From the NCBI RefSeq assembly GCF_026810365.1, contig NZ_CP113948.1, forward strand, positions 1,079,001-1,143,000: a stretch of 64,000 bases of DNA. Direction: 5' to 3'. The translations under genes were made by a program, and so were the position numbers. Origin of the DNA: Flavobacterium praedii. GTDB lineage: Bacteria; Bacteroidota; Bacteroidia; Flavobacteriales; Flavobacteriaceae. Under the pieces are notes generated by a model. That model ran no database searches. It worked only from the letters and a program-made list of their open reading frames with translations, and was not told where the DNA came from. Positions 39,819 to 49,416 of the stretch are shown here, one piece after another (position 1 is the first letter of the stretch; each line of letters opens with the position of its first letter).

Positions 39819-41606
39819 ATGGCGAGATACAAAGAAAATGATTTACCAAAATCAAAAATTAATGCAAGTTCACTTCAAAAAGCAATTCTGATTTTTAAAT
39901 ATGCCAATAATCATAAATGGAAATTTTATGTAGGATTGGTTTTCTTGCTACTTACAAGTGTTACAGCCCTTGCATTTCCAAAATTTATGGGAATGCTTGT
40001 AGATTGTGTAAATAAAAAAGATGCCCATTTAGCCAATCAAATTGCTTTAGGATTAGGATTGGTTCTTTTATTACAATCACTATTTTCCTTTTTTAGACTT
40101 TATCTGTTTGTTAATTTTACCGAAAATACTTTAGCAAACGTTCGTTTGGCACTATACACCAACTTGGTTAAATTGCCAATGTCTTTCTTCTCCCAAAAAC
40201 GTGTGGGAGAATTGAATAGCAGAATAAGTAATGATATTACTCAAATACAAGATACTTTAACTACTACAATTGCAGAGTTTTTAAGACAATTTATATTGAT
40301 TATCGGGAGTTTTGCAATGCTAGCTAGTATCAATATCAAATTGACTATAATGATGGTTTCAGTAGTGCCATTAGTTGGTGTAGCAGCTGTTATTTTTGGA
40401 CGCTTTATTAGAAAATATTCTAAAAAAGTACAGGATCAAGTAGCCGAAAGCCAAGTGGTAGTCGAAGAAACGATGCAAGGAATTAGTATCGTTAAAGCTT
40501 TCGCTAATGAATGGTATGAGATTGCCCGCTACAAAGAAAAAATTAAGGAAGTTGTTAAAATGGGTATTAAAGGAGGGCAATTCAGAGGTTTTTTCGCTTC
40601 CTTTATTATAATTTGTTTATTCGGAACAATTGTAGCTGTAGTTTGGTATGGAGTACAATTGAGTATTGCTGGTGAAATTACAGTTGGTCAATTATTTACC
40701 TTTATATTGTACTCGAGTTATGTAGGTGCATCTTCTGGAGGAATTGCAGAGTTATATGCGCAAATGCAAAAAGCAATTGGTGCAACCGAAAGAGTTTTTG
40801 AATTATTGGATGAAACACCAGAAAAAATCAATTCAAATTTACATATTCCTTCTATAAATAAATTAAAAGGAGAAGTTACCTTTAATAATGTTACTTTTAG
40901 TTATCCCTCCAGAAAAGAAGTTCAGGTTTTAAAAGGGATTAATTTTACAGCCAATTTTGGTCAAAAAATAGCTCTTGTTGGACCTAGTGGAATGGGAAAA
41001 TCTACAATTGCATCTTTATTATTGCGTTTTTATGATATTGATGGAGGGGAAATTTTAGTAGATGGAAAAAATATTTATGATTATGATTTGGAAAATCTTC
41101 GTGGTAATATGAGTATTGTTCCCCAAGATGTTATATTATTTGGTGGAACTATTAAAGAAAATATAGCTTATGGAAAACCAAATGCTACAGAAGAGGAAAT
41201 AATAATTGCTGCTAAACAAGCTAATGCATATATGTTTATCGAAGGTTTTCCGGAGAAATTTGAAACAATCGTCGGAGAGAGAGGAATTAAACTTTCAGGA
41301 GGTCAAAGGCAACGAATAGCAATTGCACGTGCATTGTTAAAAAATCCATCCATATTGATTTTAGATGAAGCTACTTCCTCTTTAGATAGCGAAAGTGAAA
41401 AGCTAGTTCAAGAAGCGCTTGAGATTTTAATGGAAGGAAGAACGAGTATTATTATTGCTCACCGATTATCAACGATTCGTTCTGCTGATCAAATTTTAGT
41501 TCTTGACAATGGAAAAATAAGTGAACAAGGAACGCATCAGGAATTAATTATCATTGAAAACGGTTTGTATAAAAATTTGAGTAATTTACAGTTCAGCAAT
41601 TCTTAG
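39819..41606 (+). CDS. ABC exporter, MsbA-like half transporter
   Basis: 595 aa from the ATG at 39819. The membrane domain (about 25-320) has six predicted spans, including VSVVPLVGVAAVIFGRFI. The ATPase domain has Walker A VGPSGMGKST, signature LSGGQRQRIAIARALL, Walker B ILILDEATSSLDSES and the switch IIIAHRLSTI. This half-transporter architecture (one TMD plus one NBD, homodimer) covers lipid flippases such as MsbA and drug exporters; the substrate is not resolved. It is the first chromosomal gene right of the tRNA-Val insertion site and ends in a strong terminator. Confidence 0.93.
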   Translation: MARYKENDLPKSKINASSLQKAILIFKYANNHKWKFYVGLVFLLLTSVTALAFPKFMGMLVDCVNKKDAHLANQIALGLGLVLLLQSLFSFFRLYLFVNFTENTLANVRLALYTNLVKLPMSFFSQKRVGELNSRISNDITQIQDTLTTTIAEFLRQFILIIGSFAMLASINIKLTIMMVSVVPLVGVAAVIFGRFIRKYSKKVQDQVAESQVVVEETMQGISIVKAFANEWYEIARYKEKIKEVVKMGIKGGQFRGFFASFIIICLFGTIVAVVWYGVQLSIAGEITVGQLFTFILYSSYVGASSGGIAELYAQMQKAIGATERVFELLDETPEKINSNLHIPSINKLKGEVTFNNVTFSYPSRKEVQVLKGINFTANFGQKIALVGPSGMGKSTIASLLLRFYDIDGGEILVDGKNIYDYDLENLRGNMSIVPQDVILFGGTIKENIAYGKPNATEEEIIIAAKQANAYMFIEGFPEKFETIVGERGIKLSGGQRQRIAIARALLKNPSILILDEATSSLDSESEKLVQEALEILMEGRTSIIIAHRLSTIRSADQILVLDNGKISEQGTHQELIIIENGLYKNLSNLQFSNS

Positions 41607-41624
41607 TTACAATTATTAACCTTA

Positions 41625-41664
41625 AAAAAAATCCATTTGTTAAACTTAACAAATGGATTTTTTT
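41625..41664. terminator. Bidirectional terminator between the ABC exporter and proline dehydrogenase genes
   Basis: Perfect 19-bp stem (41625-41643 with 41646-41664), core TCCATTTGTTAA / TTAACAAATGGA, with A and T runs on both flanks. It serves two convergent genes. Confidence 0.9.
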
Positions 41665-41701
41665 ATAAAACATATAAAATTTTTAATTCTTAAAATGAAT
41701 T

Positions 41702-42871
41702 CTATTTCCCTTTTCTTCTATTTCGTTCTGCTTTGATCATAGAAAGTTCTCTGCTTGTTTGTCCAGCAACTGAAGTGTTTTCTTCAGCACGACGTATCAA
41801 GTATGGCATGACATCTTTTACAGGTCCGAATGGCAAATATTTTGAAATATTATAACCGTTGGCAGCTAGATTGTAACTGATATTATCACTCATTCCGTAA
41901 AGTTGTCCAAACCAAATTCGATCCTCATTAGTAGCAATTCCTTTTGCTTTCATCAACTCCATTAATTTATAGGTACTCTCTTCGTTATGTGTTCCGGCAA
42001 AAATGGACATCATATCTAGATTTTCTGCCATATATAGGACAGCTGCATCGTAATTCAAATCGGTAGCTTCTTTAGTAGCACATATTGGTGTTGGGTATCC
42101 TTTTTCCTGAGCACGAAGATTTTCTTTTTCCATATAAGCACCACGAACTAATTTCATTCCTATATAGAAACCTTCAGCTTTAGCTTTTGTATGTAAATTT
42201 TTAAGAAAATCCATACGATCCCAACGATACATTTGTAAAGTATTAAAAACAATTACTTTTTCTTTGTTGTATTTTCGCATCATTTCAGTAACCAAATCAT
42301 CGGCGGCATCTTGCATCCAGCTTTCTTCAGCATCAATTAATAAAGCAACATTTTTTTTATGAGCTTCACTACATACTAAATCAAAACGATCCACTACTCT
42401 ATCCCATTCAGCTTGCTCTTCTGAAGTTAAGATTTGTTTTTCGCCTATTTTCTCATATAAATCCAAACGCCCCAATCCTGTTGGTTTAAAAACTGCAAAA
42501 GGAATAGCTTTTCTTTCTTTGGCAAACTCAATCGTTTTTAGAGTCATCTCTAAAGCTGCATCAAATTGATTTTCTTCTTCTTTTCCTTCTACAGAATAAT
42601 CTAAGACAGAAGAAACTCCTTTAGTATACATTTTATCAACAACTGATAAGCAGTCATCTTCGGTTACACCTCCGCAAAAATGATCAAAAACAGTTGCGCG
42701 AATAAGACTTTCAACAGGAAGATTTGCCTTGATGGCAAAATTGGTTACTGCTGTTCCAATCCGAACTAAAGGTTGATTATTAATTAATTTGAAAAGAAAA
42801 TAAGCTCTATCGAGTTCTGTATCACTTTTTAATGCAAACGCAATTTGTGTGTTATTAAATATATTACTCAT
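41702..42871 (-). CDS. Proline dehydrogenase
   Basis: 389 aa, a stand-alone PRODH (not a PutA fusion). The FAD-barrel motifs are seen: AVFKPTGLGR, LLIDAEESWMQDAADDL, VFNTLQMYRWDR, GMKLVRGAYMEKE and FAGTHNEEST. It ends with LPFGPVKDVMPYLIRRAEEN, the proline-binding Arg-Arg motif. The enzyme oxidises proline to pyrroline-5-carboxylate with FAD and passes electrons to the respiratory chain. It is divergent from aroB, with a TATATTTG box 20 bp before its ATG. Confidence 0.95.
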   Translation of the reverse strand: MSNIFNNTQIAFALKSDTELDRAYFLFKLINNQPLVRIGTAVTNFAIKANLPVESLIRATVFDHFCGGVTEDDCLSVVDKMYTKGVSSVLDYSVEGKEEENQFDAALEMTLKTIEFAKERKAIPFAVFKPTGLGRLDLYEKIGEKQILTSEEQAEWDRVVDRFDLVCSEAHKKNVALLIDAEESWMQDAADDLVTEMMRKYNKEKVIVFNTLQMYRWDRMDFLKNLHTKAKAEGFYIGMKLVRGAYMEKENLRAQEKGYPTPICATKEATDLNYDAAVLYMAENLDMMSIFAGTHNEESTYKLMELMKAKGIATNEDRIWFGQLYGMSDNISYNLAANGYNISKYLPFGPVKDVMPYLIRRAEENTSVAGQTSRELSMIKAERNRRKGK

Positions 42872-42891
42872 TATTTGTTATATTTTTTATG

Positions 42892-42899
42892 CAAATATA
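42892..42899 (-). promoter_or_regulatory. -7 box for proline dehydrogenase
   Basis: Minus-strand TATATTTG, 21 bp before the ATG. A TTTTG lies 24 bp further upstream, a slightly long spacer. Confidence 0.55.
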
Positions 42900-42964
42900 A
42901 AGAGAGTAAGCGAGTATAATTAGCAAAATTTACCTTATTTTGCGCTTTCAATAAAATTAAAATC

Positions 42965-44032
42965 ATGCAATCTATTCAAGCCAATAATTACCCAGTACAT
43001 TTTAATGAAAATGGATACGAAAAACTAAACCAACACATAAATGAGAATAAATATTCGAATTTATTTATAATTGTTGATAGCAATACCAATGAATATTGTT
43101 TGCCAAAATTACTTTCGGTACTGGAAACAGAGTTGTCTATTGAAATTATTGAATTTGAGGCAGGAGAAATCAATAAGAACATTGAAACCTGTATCGAAAT
43201 ATGGAAAGTTTTAACAGAGTTGGGCGCTGACCGTAAAACATTGATTATTAATATAGGTGGTGGTGTTGTGACTGATTTAGGAGGTTTTGTGGCTTCTACA
43301 TTTAAAAGAGGTGTAGATTTTATACATATCCCAACAACATTATTATCAATGGTAGATGCATCAGTTGGAGGTAAAAACGGAGTTGATTTGGGTAATTTAA
43401 AAAACCAGATTGGCGTTATAAATACACCTAAAATGGTGTTAATTGATACGCAATATTTAGAAACTGTTCCTCAAAATGAGATGCGTTCCGGTCTAGCTGA
43501 AATGTTGAAACACGGATTGATTTTTGATAAAGCCTATTGGGAATCTTTTTTAGATTTAAATGCAATTGATTTTGCAGATTTTGATGCACTAATTTACCGT
43601 TCGGTTGAAATTAAGAACAATATTGTTATGCAAGATCCAACTGAAAAAAACATTAGAAAAGCATTGAATTTTGGTCATACGTTAGGGCATGCAATCGAAA
43701 GTTATTTCTTAGAAAATGAAAATAAAACTACTTTGTTGCATGGAGAAGCAATTGCGGTAGGTATGATTTTAGAAAGTTATATTTCTTTGCGAAAAAATTT
43801 AATTACACAAGAAGAATACAATCAAATTAAAATGACTCTAAAATCAATTTATGATACCATTATTTTTGAAGAAAATGACATAGATCCTATTCTTGAGTTG
43901 CTAATTCATGACAAAAAAAATGAGTATGGATCGATTCAATATGCCTTGATTGAAGGCATCGGTCAAATAAAAATCAATCAATCTGTTGAGAATGAATTAA
44001 TTTTAAAAGCATTTCAGGATTACAAATCTTAG
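42965..44032 (+). CDS. aroB: 3-dehydroquinate synthase
   Basis: 355 aa. The NAD-binding motif INIGGGVVTDLGGFVASTFK, the substrate loop HIPTTLLSMVDASVGGKNGV and the zinc ligands in RSGLAEMLKHGLI and LNFGHTLGHAIES are all intact. The enzyme converts DAHP to 3-dehydroquinate in the shikimate pathway. A TATTTTG promoter-like box is at about 42938-42944. It is divergent from the proline dehydrogenase gene. Confidence 0.97.
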   Translation: MQSIQANNYPVHFNENGYEKLNQHINENKYSNLFIIVDSNTNEYCLPKLLSVLETELSIEIIEFEAGEINKNIETCIEIWKVLTELGADRKTLIINIGGGVVTDLGGFVASTFKRGVDFIHIPTTLLSMVDASVGGKNGVDLGNLKNQIGVINTPKMVLIDTQYLETVPQNEMRSGLAEMLKHGLIFDKAYWESFLDLNAIDFADFDALIYRSVEIKNNIVMQDPTEKNIRKALNFGHTLGHAIESYFLENENKTTLLHGEAIAVGMILESYISLRKNLITQEEYNQIKMTLKSIYDTIIFEENDIDPILELLIHDKKNEYGSIQYALIEGIGQIKINQSVENELILKAFQDYKS

Positions 44033-44053
44033 ATTTTTTTTAATAAAAAATGA

Positions 44054-44085
44054 TTGCTTTACGTCTATTTTATTTTTTACATTTG
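44054..44085 (+). promoter_or_regulatory. Promoter for the small basic gene and arginine decarboxylase
   Basis: TTG at 44054-44056 and TACATTTG at 44078-44085 (21-bp spacer). The -7 box ends only 5 bp before the ATG at 44091, so the small gene would be nearly leaderless. Confidence 0.5.
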
Positions 44086-44090
44086 TTCCA

Positions 44091-44270
44091 ATGAATAAAA
44101 ATCAAAATACTAAAAAATTTTCTGCTAAAAGAAATAGAAACAACAGGTCCTTTTTGAGCCTTTTGAAACGTTTCTATGGTATTAAAGGGAATTTTAGTTT
44201 TGATCTATTTCAATATTTTAAGGCAGACTACGATAAGCTTCAGATAATTTATGCAAATATTAGAGTTTGA
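44091..44270 (+). CDS. Small basic protein
   Basis: 59 aa, starting MNKNQNTKKFSAKRNRNN and ending DYDKLQIIYANIRV. The first 30 residues are strongly basic; the rest is aromatic-rich. There is no signal or membrane segment. A TAnnTTTG box sits directly upstream. I do not recognise the family. It fills the aroB-decarboxylase gap and is in the same orientation as both. Confidence 0.5.
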   Translation: MNKNQNTKKFSAKRNRNNRSFLSLLKRFYGIKGNFSFDLFQYFKADYDKLQIIYANIRV

Positions 44271-44327
44271 ATTACTTTTAATTTTATTTTTTCTAAATAC
44301 AATTAATACAAAACTCTACAAAAACAG

Positions 44328-45725
44328 ATGAACACTAAATATTCGGATTTAATAAATCAAACCTATTATTTTCCTCAGGAAGAATTTAAATTAAACAAAG
44401 ACAACCTTCAATTTCATAATATTGATCTTATGAAATTGGTTGAAACTTATGGTACACCATTAAAATTCACCTATTTGCCTCAAATTTCCAACAACATAAA
44501 CAAAGCCAAAAGTTGGTTTCGAAAATCGATGGAAAAAAACAAATATGAGGCCAAATATTATTATTGTTATTGCACCAAAAGCTCGCATTTTGAATATGTA
44601 ATGAACGAAGCTTTTAAAAATAATATTCACATTGAAACATCTTCTGCTTTTGACATCAATATTGTCGAAAATTTATTAGATAAAGGAAAGATTAATAAAA
44701 GTACTTACATCATTTGTAATGGTTTCAAAAGAGATCAATACATTGAAAATATTGCTAGATTAGTCAATAATGGTCATAAAAATACTATTCCCATTATTGA
44801 TAATTATGAAGAATTGGATTTATTACAAGGACAAATTAAAGGAAAATTCAAAATTGGAATTAGAATAGCTGCAGAAGAGGAACCTAAATTTGAGTTTTAT
44901 ACTTCAAGATTAGGCATTGGATACAAAAATATCGTTCCTTTTTATAAGAAAGAAATAAAAGAAAATAAAAAATTGGAACTTAAAATGTTGCACTTTTTTA
45001 TCAATACAGGTATAAATGATAACGCCTATTATTGGAATGAATTAGTTAAATGTATCAAGGTTTATGTTGCTTTGAAAAAAGAATGCCCAACACTTGATGG
45101 ATTAAATATTGGTGGAGGTTTCCCTATCAAAAATTCTTTGGCATTTGAATATGATTACCAATATATGATTGATGAAATTATCAATCAAATTAAAATTGCT
45201 TGTGATGAAGCCGAAGTTGATGTTCCCAATATTTTTACCGAATTTGGATCGTTTACAGTTGGAGAAAGTGGTGGCGCGATTTATCAAGTTTTGTATCAAA
45301 AACAACAAAATGATAGAGAGAAATGGAATATGATTGATTCCTCTTTTATCACAACATTACCAGATACTTGGGCCATAAACAAACGATTTATTATGTTGGC
45401 AATCAATAGATGGAATGATACTTATGAAAGAGTTTTGTTAGGAGGAATGACATGTGATAGTGATGATTATTACAACTCAGAACAAAATATGAATGCTATT
45501 TATTTACCAAAATACAACAAAGAAAAGCCTTTATATTTAGGGTTTTTTAATACGGGTGCTTATCAAGAAACTATTGGAGGCTATGGCGGACTGCACCACT
45601 GTTTGATACCACAACCTAAGCATATTTTGATAGATAGAGACGAAAATGGAATTCTTGCCACAGAAGTTTTCTCCGAACAGCAAACATCAGAAGATGTACT
45701 AAAAATATTAGGTTATAGTAAATAA
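44328..45725 (+). CDS. Arginine/diaminopimelate decarboxylase-family PLP enzyme
   Basis: 465 aa, fold-type III PLP decarboxylase. The PLP-lysine segment reads AKYYYCYCTKSSHFEYV. Later motifs are HIETSSAFDINI, LHFFINTGIND, LNIGGGFPI (phosphate loop), FTEFGSFTVGESG and FNTGAYQETIGGYGGLHHC. Bacteroidota orthologues are called arginine decarboxylase, giving agmatine for polyamine synthesis. The adjacent deoxyhypusine-synthase-like gene, a polyamine enzyme, fits this. Substrate choice among arginine, ornithine and other diamines' precursors is not proved by sequence. Confidence 0.85.
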   Translation: MNTKYSDLINQTYYFPQEEFKLNKDNLQFHNIDLMKLVETYGTPLKFTYLPQISNNINKAKSWFRKSMEKNKYEAKYYYCYCTKSSHFEYVMNEAFKNNIHIETSSAFDINIVENLLDKGKINKSTYIICNGFKRDQYIENIARLVNNGHKNTIPIIDNYEELDLLQGQIKGKFKIGIRIAAEEEPKFEFYTSRLGIGYKNIVPFYKKEIKENKKLELKMLHFFINTGINDNAYYWNELVKCIKVYVALKKECPTLDGLNIGGGFPIKNSLAFEYDYQYMIDEIINQIKIACDEAEVDVPNIFTEFGSFTVGESGGAIYQVLYQKQQNDREKWNMIDSSFITTLPDTWAINKRFIMLAINRWNDTYERVLLGGMTCDSDDYYNSEQNMNAIYLPKYNKEKPLYLGFFNTGAYQETIGGYGGLHHCLIPQPKHILIDRDENGILATEVFSEQQTSEDVLKILGYSK

Positions 45726-45835
45726 TCATTAATTTTTTGAGAATTTGGAAATTTGATATGTATAATTTTCTTTTATTTGTATATCCAAATCTCTAAATAA
45801 CCTTTTGAACATTAAATAAAAAAAAAGAAAAGAAT

Positions 45836-46807
45836 ATGAGTAAAGGACCAATCAGTCAGTTTATTGAAAAGCATTATCTGCATTTCAATTCTGCATCTTT
45901 AGTTGATGCTGCAAAAGCATATGAACAGCAATTAGCCAATGGTGCGAAAATGATGGTAAGTATGGCCGGCGCAATGAGTACAGCTGAAATTGGAAAGATT
46001 TTTGCCGAAATAATTCGTCAGGATAAAGTTCAAATTATATCTTGTACAGGTGCCAATCTGGAAGAAGATATTATGAATTTGGTTGCACATTCTCATTATG
46101 AAAGAGTTCCAAATTATCGTGATTTGACTCCGCAGGATGAATGGGATTTATTAGAAAGAGGATTAAATAGAGTTACAGATACTTGTATTCCTGAACACGA
46201 AGCTTTTCGTCGTCTTCAAAAACATATTTATAAAATTTGGAAGGATGCTGACGATAAAGGAGAAAGATATTTTCCACATGAATTTATGTATAAAATGCTT
46301 CTCTCTGGTGTTCTTGAAGAATATTATGAAATTGATTTAAAAGACAGTTGGATGTATGCAGCAGCTGAAAAAAACTTACCTATTATTGTACCTGGATGGG
46401 AAGATAGTACAATGGGTAACATTTTTGCATCCTACGTTATAAAAGGAGATTTGAAAGCTTCAACTATGAAATCGGGTATTGAATATATGGTATTCTTATC
46501 AGATTGGTATCCAAAAAATAGTGCTAATGGAGTAGGTTTCTTTCAAATCGGTGGTGGTATAGCTGGAGATTTTCCAATATGTGTAGTGCCAATGTTATAC
46601 CAAGATATGGAAATGCATGACATCCCATTTTGGAGTTATTTCTGTCAAATTTCAGATTCTACAACTAGTTACGGATCGTATTCCGGAGCAGTTCCTAATG
46701 AAAAAATCACATGGGGTAAATTGGATATAAATACTCCTAAATTCATTATAGAATCCGATGCTACCATTGTAGCGCCATTAATTTTCGCCTATTTGTTAGA
46801 TTTATAA
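45836..46807 (+). CDS. Deoxyhypusine synthase-like aminobutyl/aminopropyl transferase
   Basis: 323 aa. The NAD-binding family signatures are seen: MVSMAGAMSTAEIGKIF, CTGANLEEDI, PIIVPGWEDST and VGFFQIGGGIAGDF. The catalytic lysine is in EKITWGKLD, equivalent to the lysine of EAVSWGKI in eukaryotic deoxyhypusine synthase. Bacteria lack eIF5A, so these homologues must have other substrates; some act as homospermidine synthases. Its place after an arginine decarboxylase suggests polyamine synthesis. The acidic 133-aa gene starts 10 bp after its stop. Confidence 0.88.
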   Translation: MSKGPISQFIEKHYLHFNSASLVDAAKAYEQQLANGAKMMVSMAGAMSTAEIGKIFAEIIRQDKVQIISCTGANLEEDIMNLVAHSHYERVPNYRDLTPQDEWDLLERGLNRVTDTCIPEHEAFRRLQKHIYKIWKDADDKGERYFPHEFMYKMLLSGVLEEYYEIDLKDSWMYAAAEKNLPIIVPGWEDSTMGNIFASYVIKGDLKASTMKSGIEYMVFLSDWYPKNSANGVGFFQIGGGIAGDFPICVVPMLYQDMEMHDIPFWSYFCQISDSTTSYGSYSGAVPNEKITWGKLDINTPKFIIESDATIVAPLIFAYLLDL

Positions 46808-46816
46808 AAATTATTT

Positions 46817-47218
46817 ATGAAAAGAGTAATAGTTGATTACGCAAAACTGACCAACGAAATTTTAAATCTTTTGGTCGAAAAATTCCCTGATGGATATGAT
46901 GATTCGGATATCATTAGATTTAGAAATGCCAAAAATGAATTAATTGAAGCAGTAGAAGTTCGTACTGAAGATACCATATATTTAGTAAAAGTAAGTACTA
47001 AGTTAGCAGACAGAATTGGTAATTTTGATGAAGACGATGAAATTGATGATGTTGTTGAACCAATAAGTGGTTTAGAATTGGATGTTGATGATGCAGATGA
47101 TGATGACGATGATGATGACAATCTAGACAAACCAGATATTGATAGTGACGACGACGATGAAGATGCTGAGGATAAAGATATTATCGACGAAGAAGATGAC
47201 GACGATGATGAAGATTAA
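46817..47218 (+). CDS. Small protein with a long Asp/Glu tail
   Basis: 133 aa. The first 70 residues form a compact basic-acidic domain (MKRVIVDYAKLTNEILNLL, EKFPDGYDDSDIIRF, TIYLVKVSTKLADRI). The rest is almost purely Asp and Glu, encoded by GAT/GAC runs. Orthologues in Flavobacteriia are sometimes called DNA primase without visible support; no primase motif is present. It sits 10 bp after the deoxyhypusine-synthase-like gene and ends in a perfect terminator. Confidence 0.8.
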   Translation: MKRVIVDYAKLTNEILNLLVEKFPDGYDDSDIIRFRNAKNELIEAVEVRTEDTIYLVKVSTKLADRIGNFDEDDEIDDVVEPISGLELDVDDADDDDDDDDNLDKPDIDSDDDDEDAEDKDIIDEEDDDDDED

Positions 47219-47241
47219 ATTTTAATTGTATAAAAAATAGT

Positions 47242-47269
47242 AAGGAACTCAAATTGAGTTCCTTTTTTT
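47242..47269 (+). terminator. Terminator after the acidic-tail gene
   Basis: Perfect 11-bp stem AAGGAACTCAA / TTGAGTTCCTT with a single-base loop (effectively 3-5 nt open) followed by T residues. Confidence 0.85.
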
Positions 47270-47300
47270 ATTAGATTTATCTTTTTAAATATAAGCCAAA

Positions 47301-49412
47301 ATGACAACAGAAATATTACACGCCAAACTCAAAGAGAGTTTTGGGTTTGAAAAATTCAGACCCAATCAAGAAGATATTATCAATTGTATCCTTTCAGGAA
47401 AAGATACTTTGGCAATAATGCCAACTGGAGGAGGAAAATCAATTTGTTTTCAACTACCAGCATTAGTATTACCAGGAATCACAATAGTTATTTCACCACT
47501 AATTGCCTTGATGAAAGATCAAGTAGATAGCCTAAAAGCCAACGGAATAGCAGCTTGTTTTATTAACAGTAGTCAGTCTAGTGATGAACAACAATCGCAT
47601 ATTCAAAATTTAAAAGACAATAAATTAAAGTTGGTTTATGTAGCTCCAGAGAGTTTGTCTTATTTAGAAAATGCTTTTGCTCAAATTACTGTCAGCCTAA
47701 TTGCTATTGATGAAGCCCATTGTATTTCAGCTTGGGGTCATGACTTTAGACCAGCTTATACGAATTTGGGGTATTTAAAAAACCGCTTCCCTTCTACTCC
47801 AATCTTAGCTTTGACTGCAACTGCAGATAAAGCAACCCGTACGGATATTTGTAATCAATTAAATTTAAATAATCCCAAAACTTTTGTTGCTTCATTCGAT
47901 AGAAAAAATTTAAGTCTGGAAGTTAGACCTGCTTTGGATCGAGTGAAACAAATCATTGATTTTATTAAAACTAAACCTAATGAATCAGGAATTGTTTATT
48001 GTTTAAGCAGAAAGACTACCGAAGAACTTGCTGCAAAATTGCAAAAAATCGGCATTAAAGCAAAAGCCTATCATGCAGGTTTAGAAAACAAAATGCGTTC
48101 TATAACTCAAGATGAATTTATAAATGATGATTGTCAAGTGGTTTGTGCTACTATTGCTTTTGGAATGGGAATCGACAAATCGAATGTCCGATGGGTAATA
48201 CATTATAATTTGCCTAAAAATATTGAGGGTTATTATCAAGAAATTGGAAGAGCTGGTAGAGATGGCTTACCATCCGAAACTGTATTGTTCGAAAGTTACG
48301 GTGATATGATTCAGTTGCAAAAATTTGCATCCGAAGGATTGAATGCAGATGTACAATTGGCAAAACTCGAAAGAATGAAACAATACGCTGATGCCTTGAG
48401 TTGTCGCCGAAAAATATTGCTTTCTTATTTTGGAGAATTGGTTTCTGAAAATTGTGGAAACTGTGATATTTGCAAAAATCCTCCAGCTTTTTTTGATGGG
48501 ACAATTATTGCACAAAAAGCATTATCTGCCATTATCCGTTTACATGAATCGGAAGCGTTACCCGTAATTGTTGATTTTTTGAGAGGATCTAAAAATGCTT
48601 CGATTTATGACAAAGGCTATCAAAATTTAAAAACCTATGGAGTTGGTACTGATATTTCTTGGTATGATTGGAATCAATATATTATTCAATTAATTAATTT
48701 GGGATATTGTGAAATTGCCTTTCATCAACAGAACAAAATAAAATTAACTCCTTTTGCAAAAAAAGTATTATTTGATGGAGAAAAAGTACAATTGACTACT
48801 GTGCAAAAAATGGATAAACAAAAAACTGAAATTAAAGAACGAGTAAGTAAAACTGTTGCAAATTCGCTTTTTGAAGTTTTAAGAAAACTACGTTCAGAAA
48901 TTGCCAAAGAAGAAGAAGTTCCTGCTTATATTATTTTTAATGATGCCACTTTGAAACAAATGGAAATTCATCGACCAATGAGTGATGATGAATTTCTTGC
49001 AATAGATGGAGTTGGAAAAGCTAAACTCGAAAAATATGGTGACGCCTTTATAAAAGCGATTATTGAATTTCAAAAAAATAAAACTATCAAACCTAAAAAA
49101 GGAAATTCTACTTACAAAGAAACTTTAGAATTATTTCAAAGTGGGATGACCGTTGAAGATATTGCATTAAAAAGAAAATTGGGAGTACCAACTATAGTTT
49201 CACATTTAGCCAAATTATACAGTGATGGACATCCAATAGATTTGAAAATTTATATTAATGAACAAGAAATTTTAAAAATTGCTGATGCAAAAATAAAATT
49301 GGATTCTCCTTCTGCCCTGAAACCGTATTTTGATTTTTTTGAAGAACAACTTTCGTATGATAAAATTAGAGTTGGTCTAGCAATTATTGAAAAAGAACAA
49401 ATAGCACTTTAA
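47301..49412 (+). CDS. recQ: ATP-dependent DNA helicase RecQ
   Basis: 703 aa. The SF2 helicase core has the RecQ aromatic motif FRPNQEDII, Walker A MPTGGGKS, IDEAHCISAWGHDFRP, LTATADKATR and QEIGRAGRDG. The RQC zinc-binding domain follows with Cys residues in CRRKILLSYFGE and CGNCDICKNP. An HRDC domain lies at about residues 520-590 (MSDDEFLAIDGVGKAKLEKY), and a helical C-terminal extension ends the protein. RecQ unwinds DNA in recombination repair. The DNA glycosylase gene follows after 4 bp. Confidence 0.97.
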   Translation: MTTEILHAKLKESFGFEKFRPNQEDIINCILSGKDTLAIMPTGGGKSICFQLPALVLPGITIVISPLIALMKDQVDSLKANGIAACFINSSQSSDEQQSHIQNLKDNKLKLVYVAPESLSYLENAFAQITVSLIAIDEAHCISAWGHDFRPAYTNLGYLKNRFPSTPILALTATADKATRTDICNQLNLNNPKTFVASFDRKNLSLEVRPALDRVKQIIDFIKTKPNESGIVYCLSRKTTEELAAKLQKIGIKAKAYHAGLENKMRSITQDEFINDDCQVVCATIAFGMGIDKSNVRWVIHYNLPKNIEGYYQEIGRAGRDGLPSETVLFESYGDMIQLQKFASEGLNADVQLAKLERMKQYADALSCRRKILLSYFGELVSENCGNCDICKNPPAFFDGTIIAQKALSAIIRLHESEALPVIVDFLRGSKNASIYDKGYQNLKTYGVGTDISWYDWNQYIIQLINLGYCEIAFHQQNKIKLTPFAKKVLFDGEKVQLTTVQKMDKQKTEIKERVSKTVANSLFEVLRKLRSEIAKEEEVPAYIIFNDATLKQMEIHRPMSDDEFLAIDGVGKAKLEKYGDAFIKAIIEFQKNKTIKPKKGNSTYKETLELFQSGMTVEDIALKRKLGVPTIVSHLAKLYSDGHPIDLKIYINEQEILKIADAKIKLDSPSALKPYFDFFEEQLSYDKIRVGLAIIEKEQIAL

Positions 49413-49416
49413 GTTT

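Noticed and set aside
46837..47130. Serine-rich minus-strand frame opposite the acidic-tail gene
   Set aside because: It is the antisense reading of GAT/GAC codons and has no start context or family resemblance.
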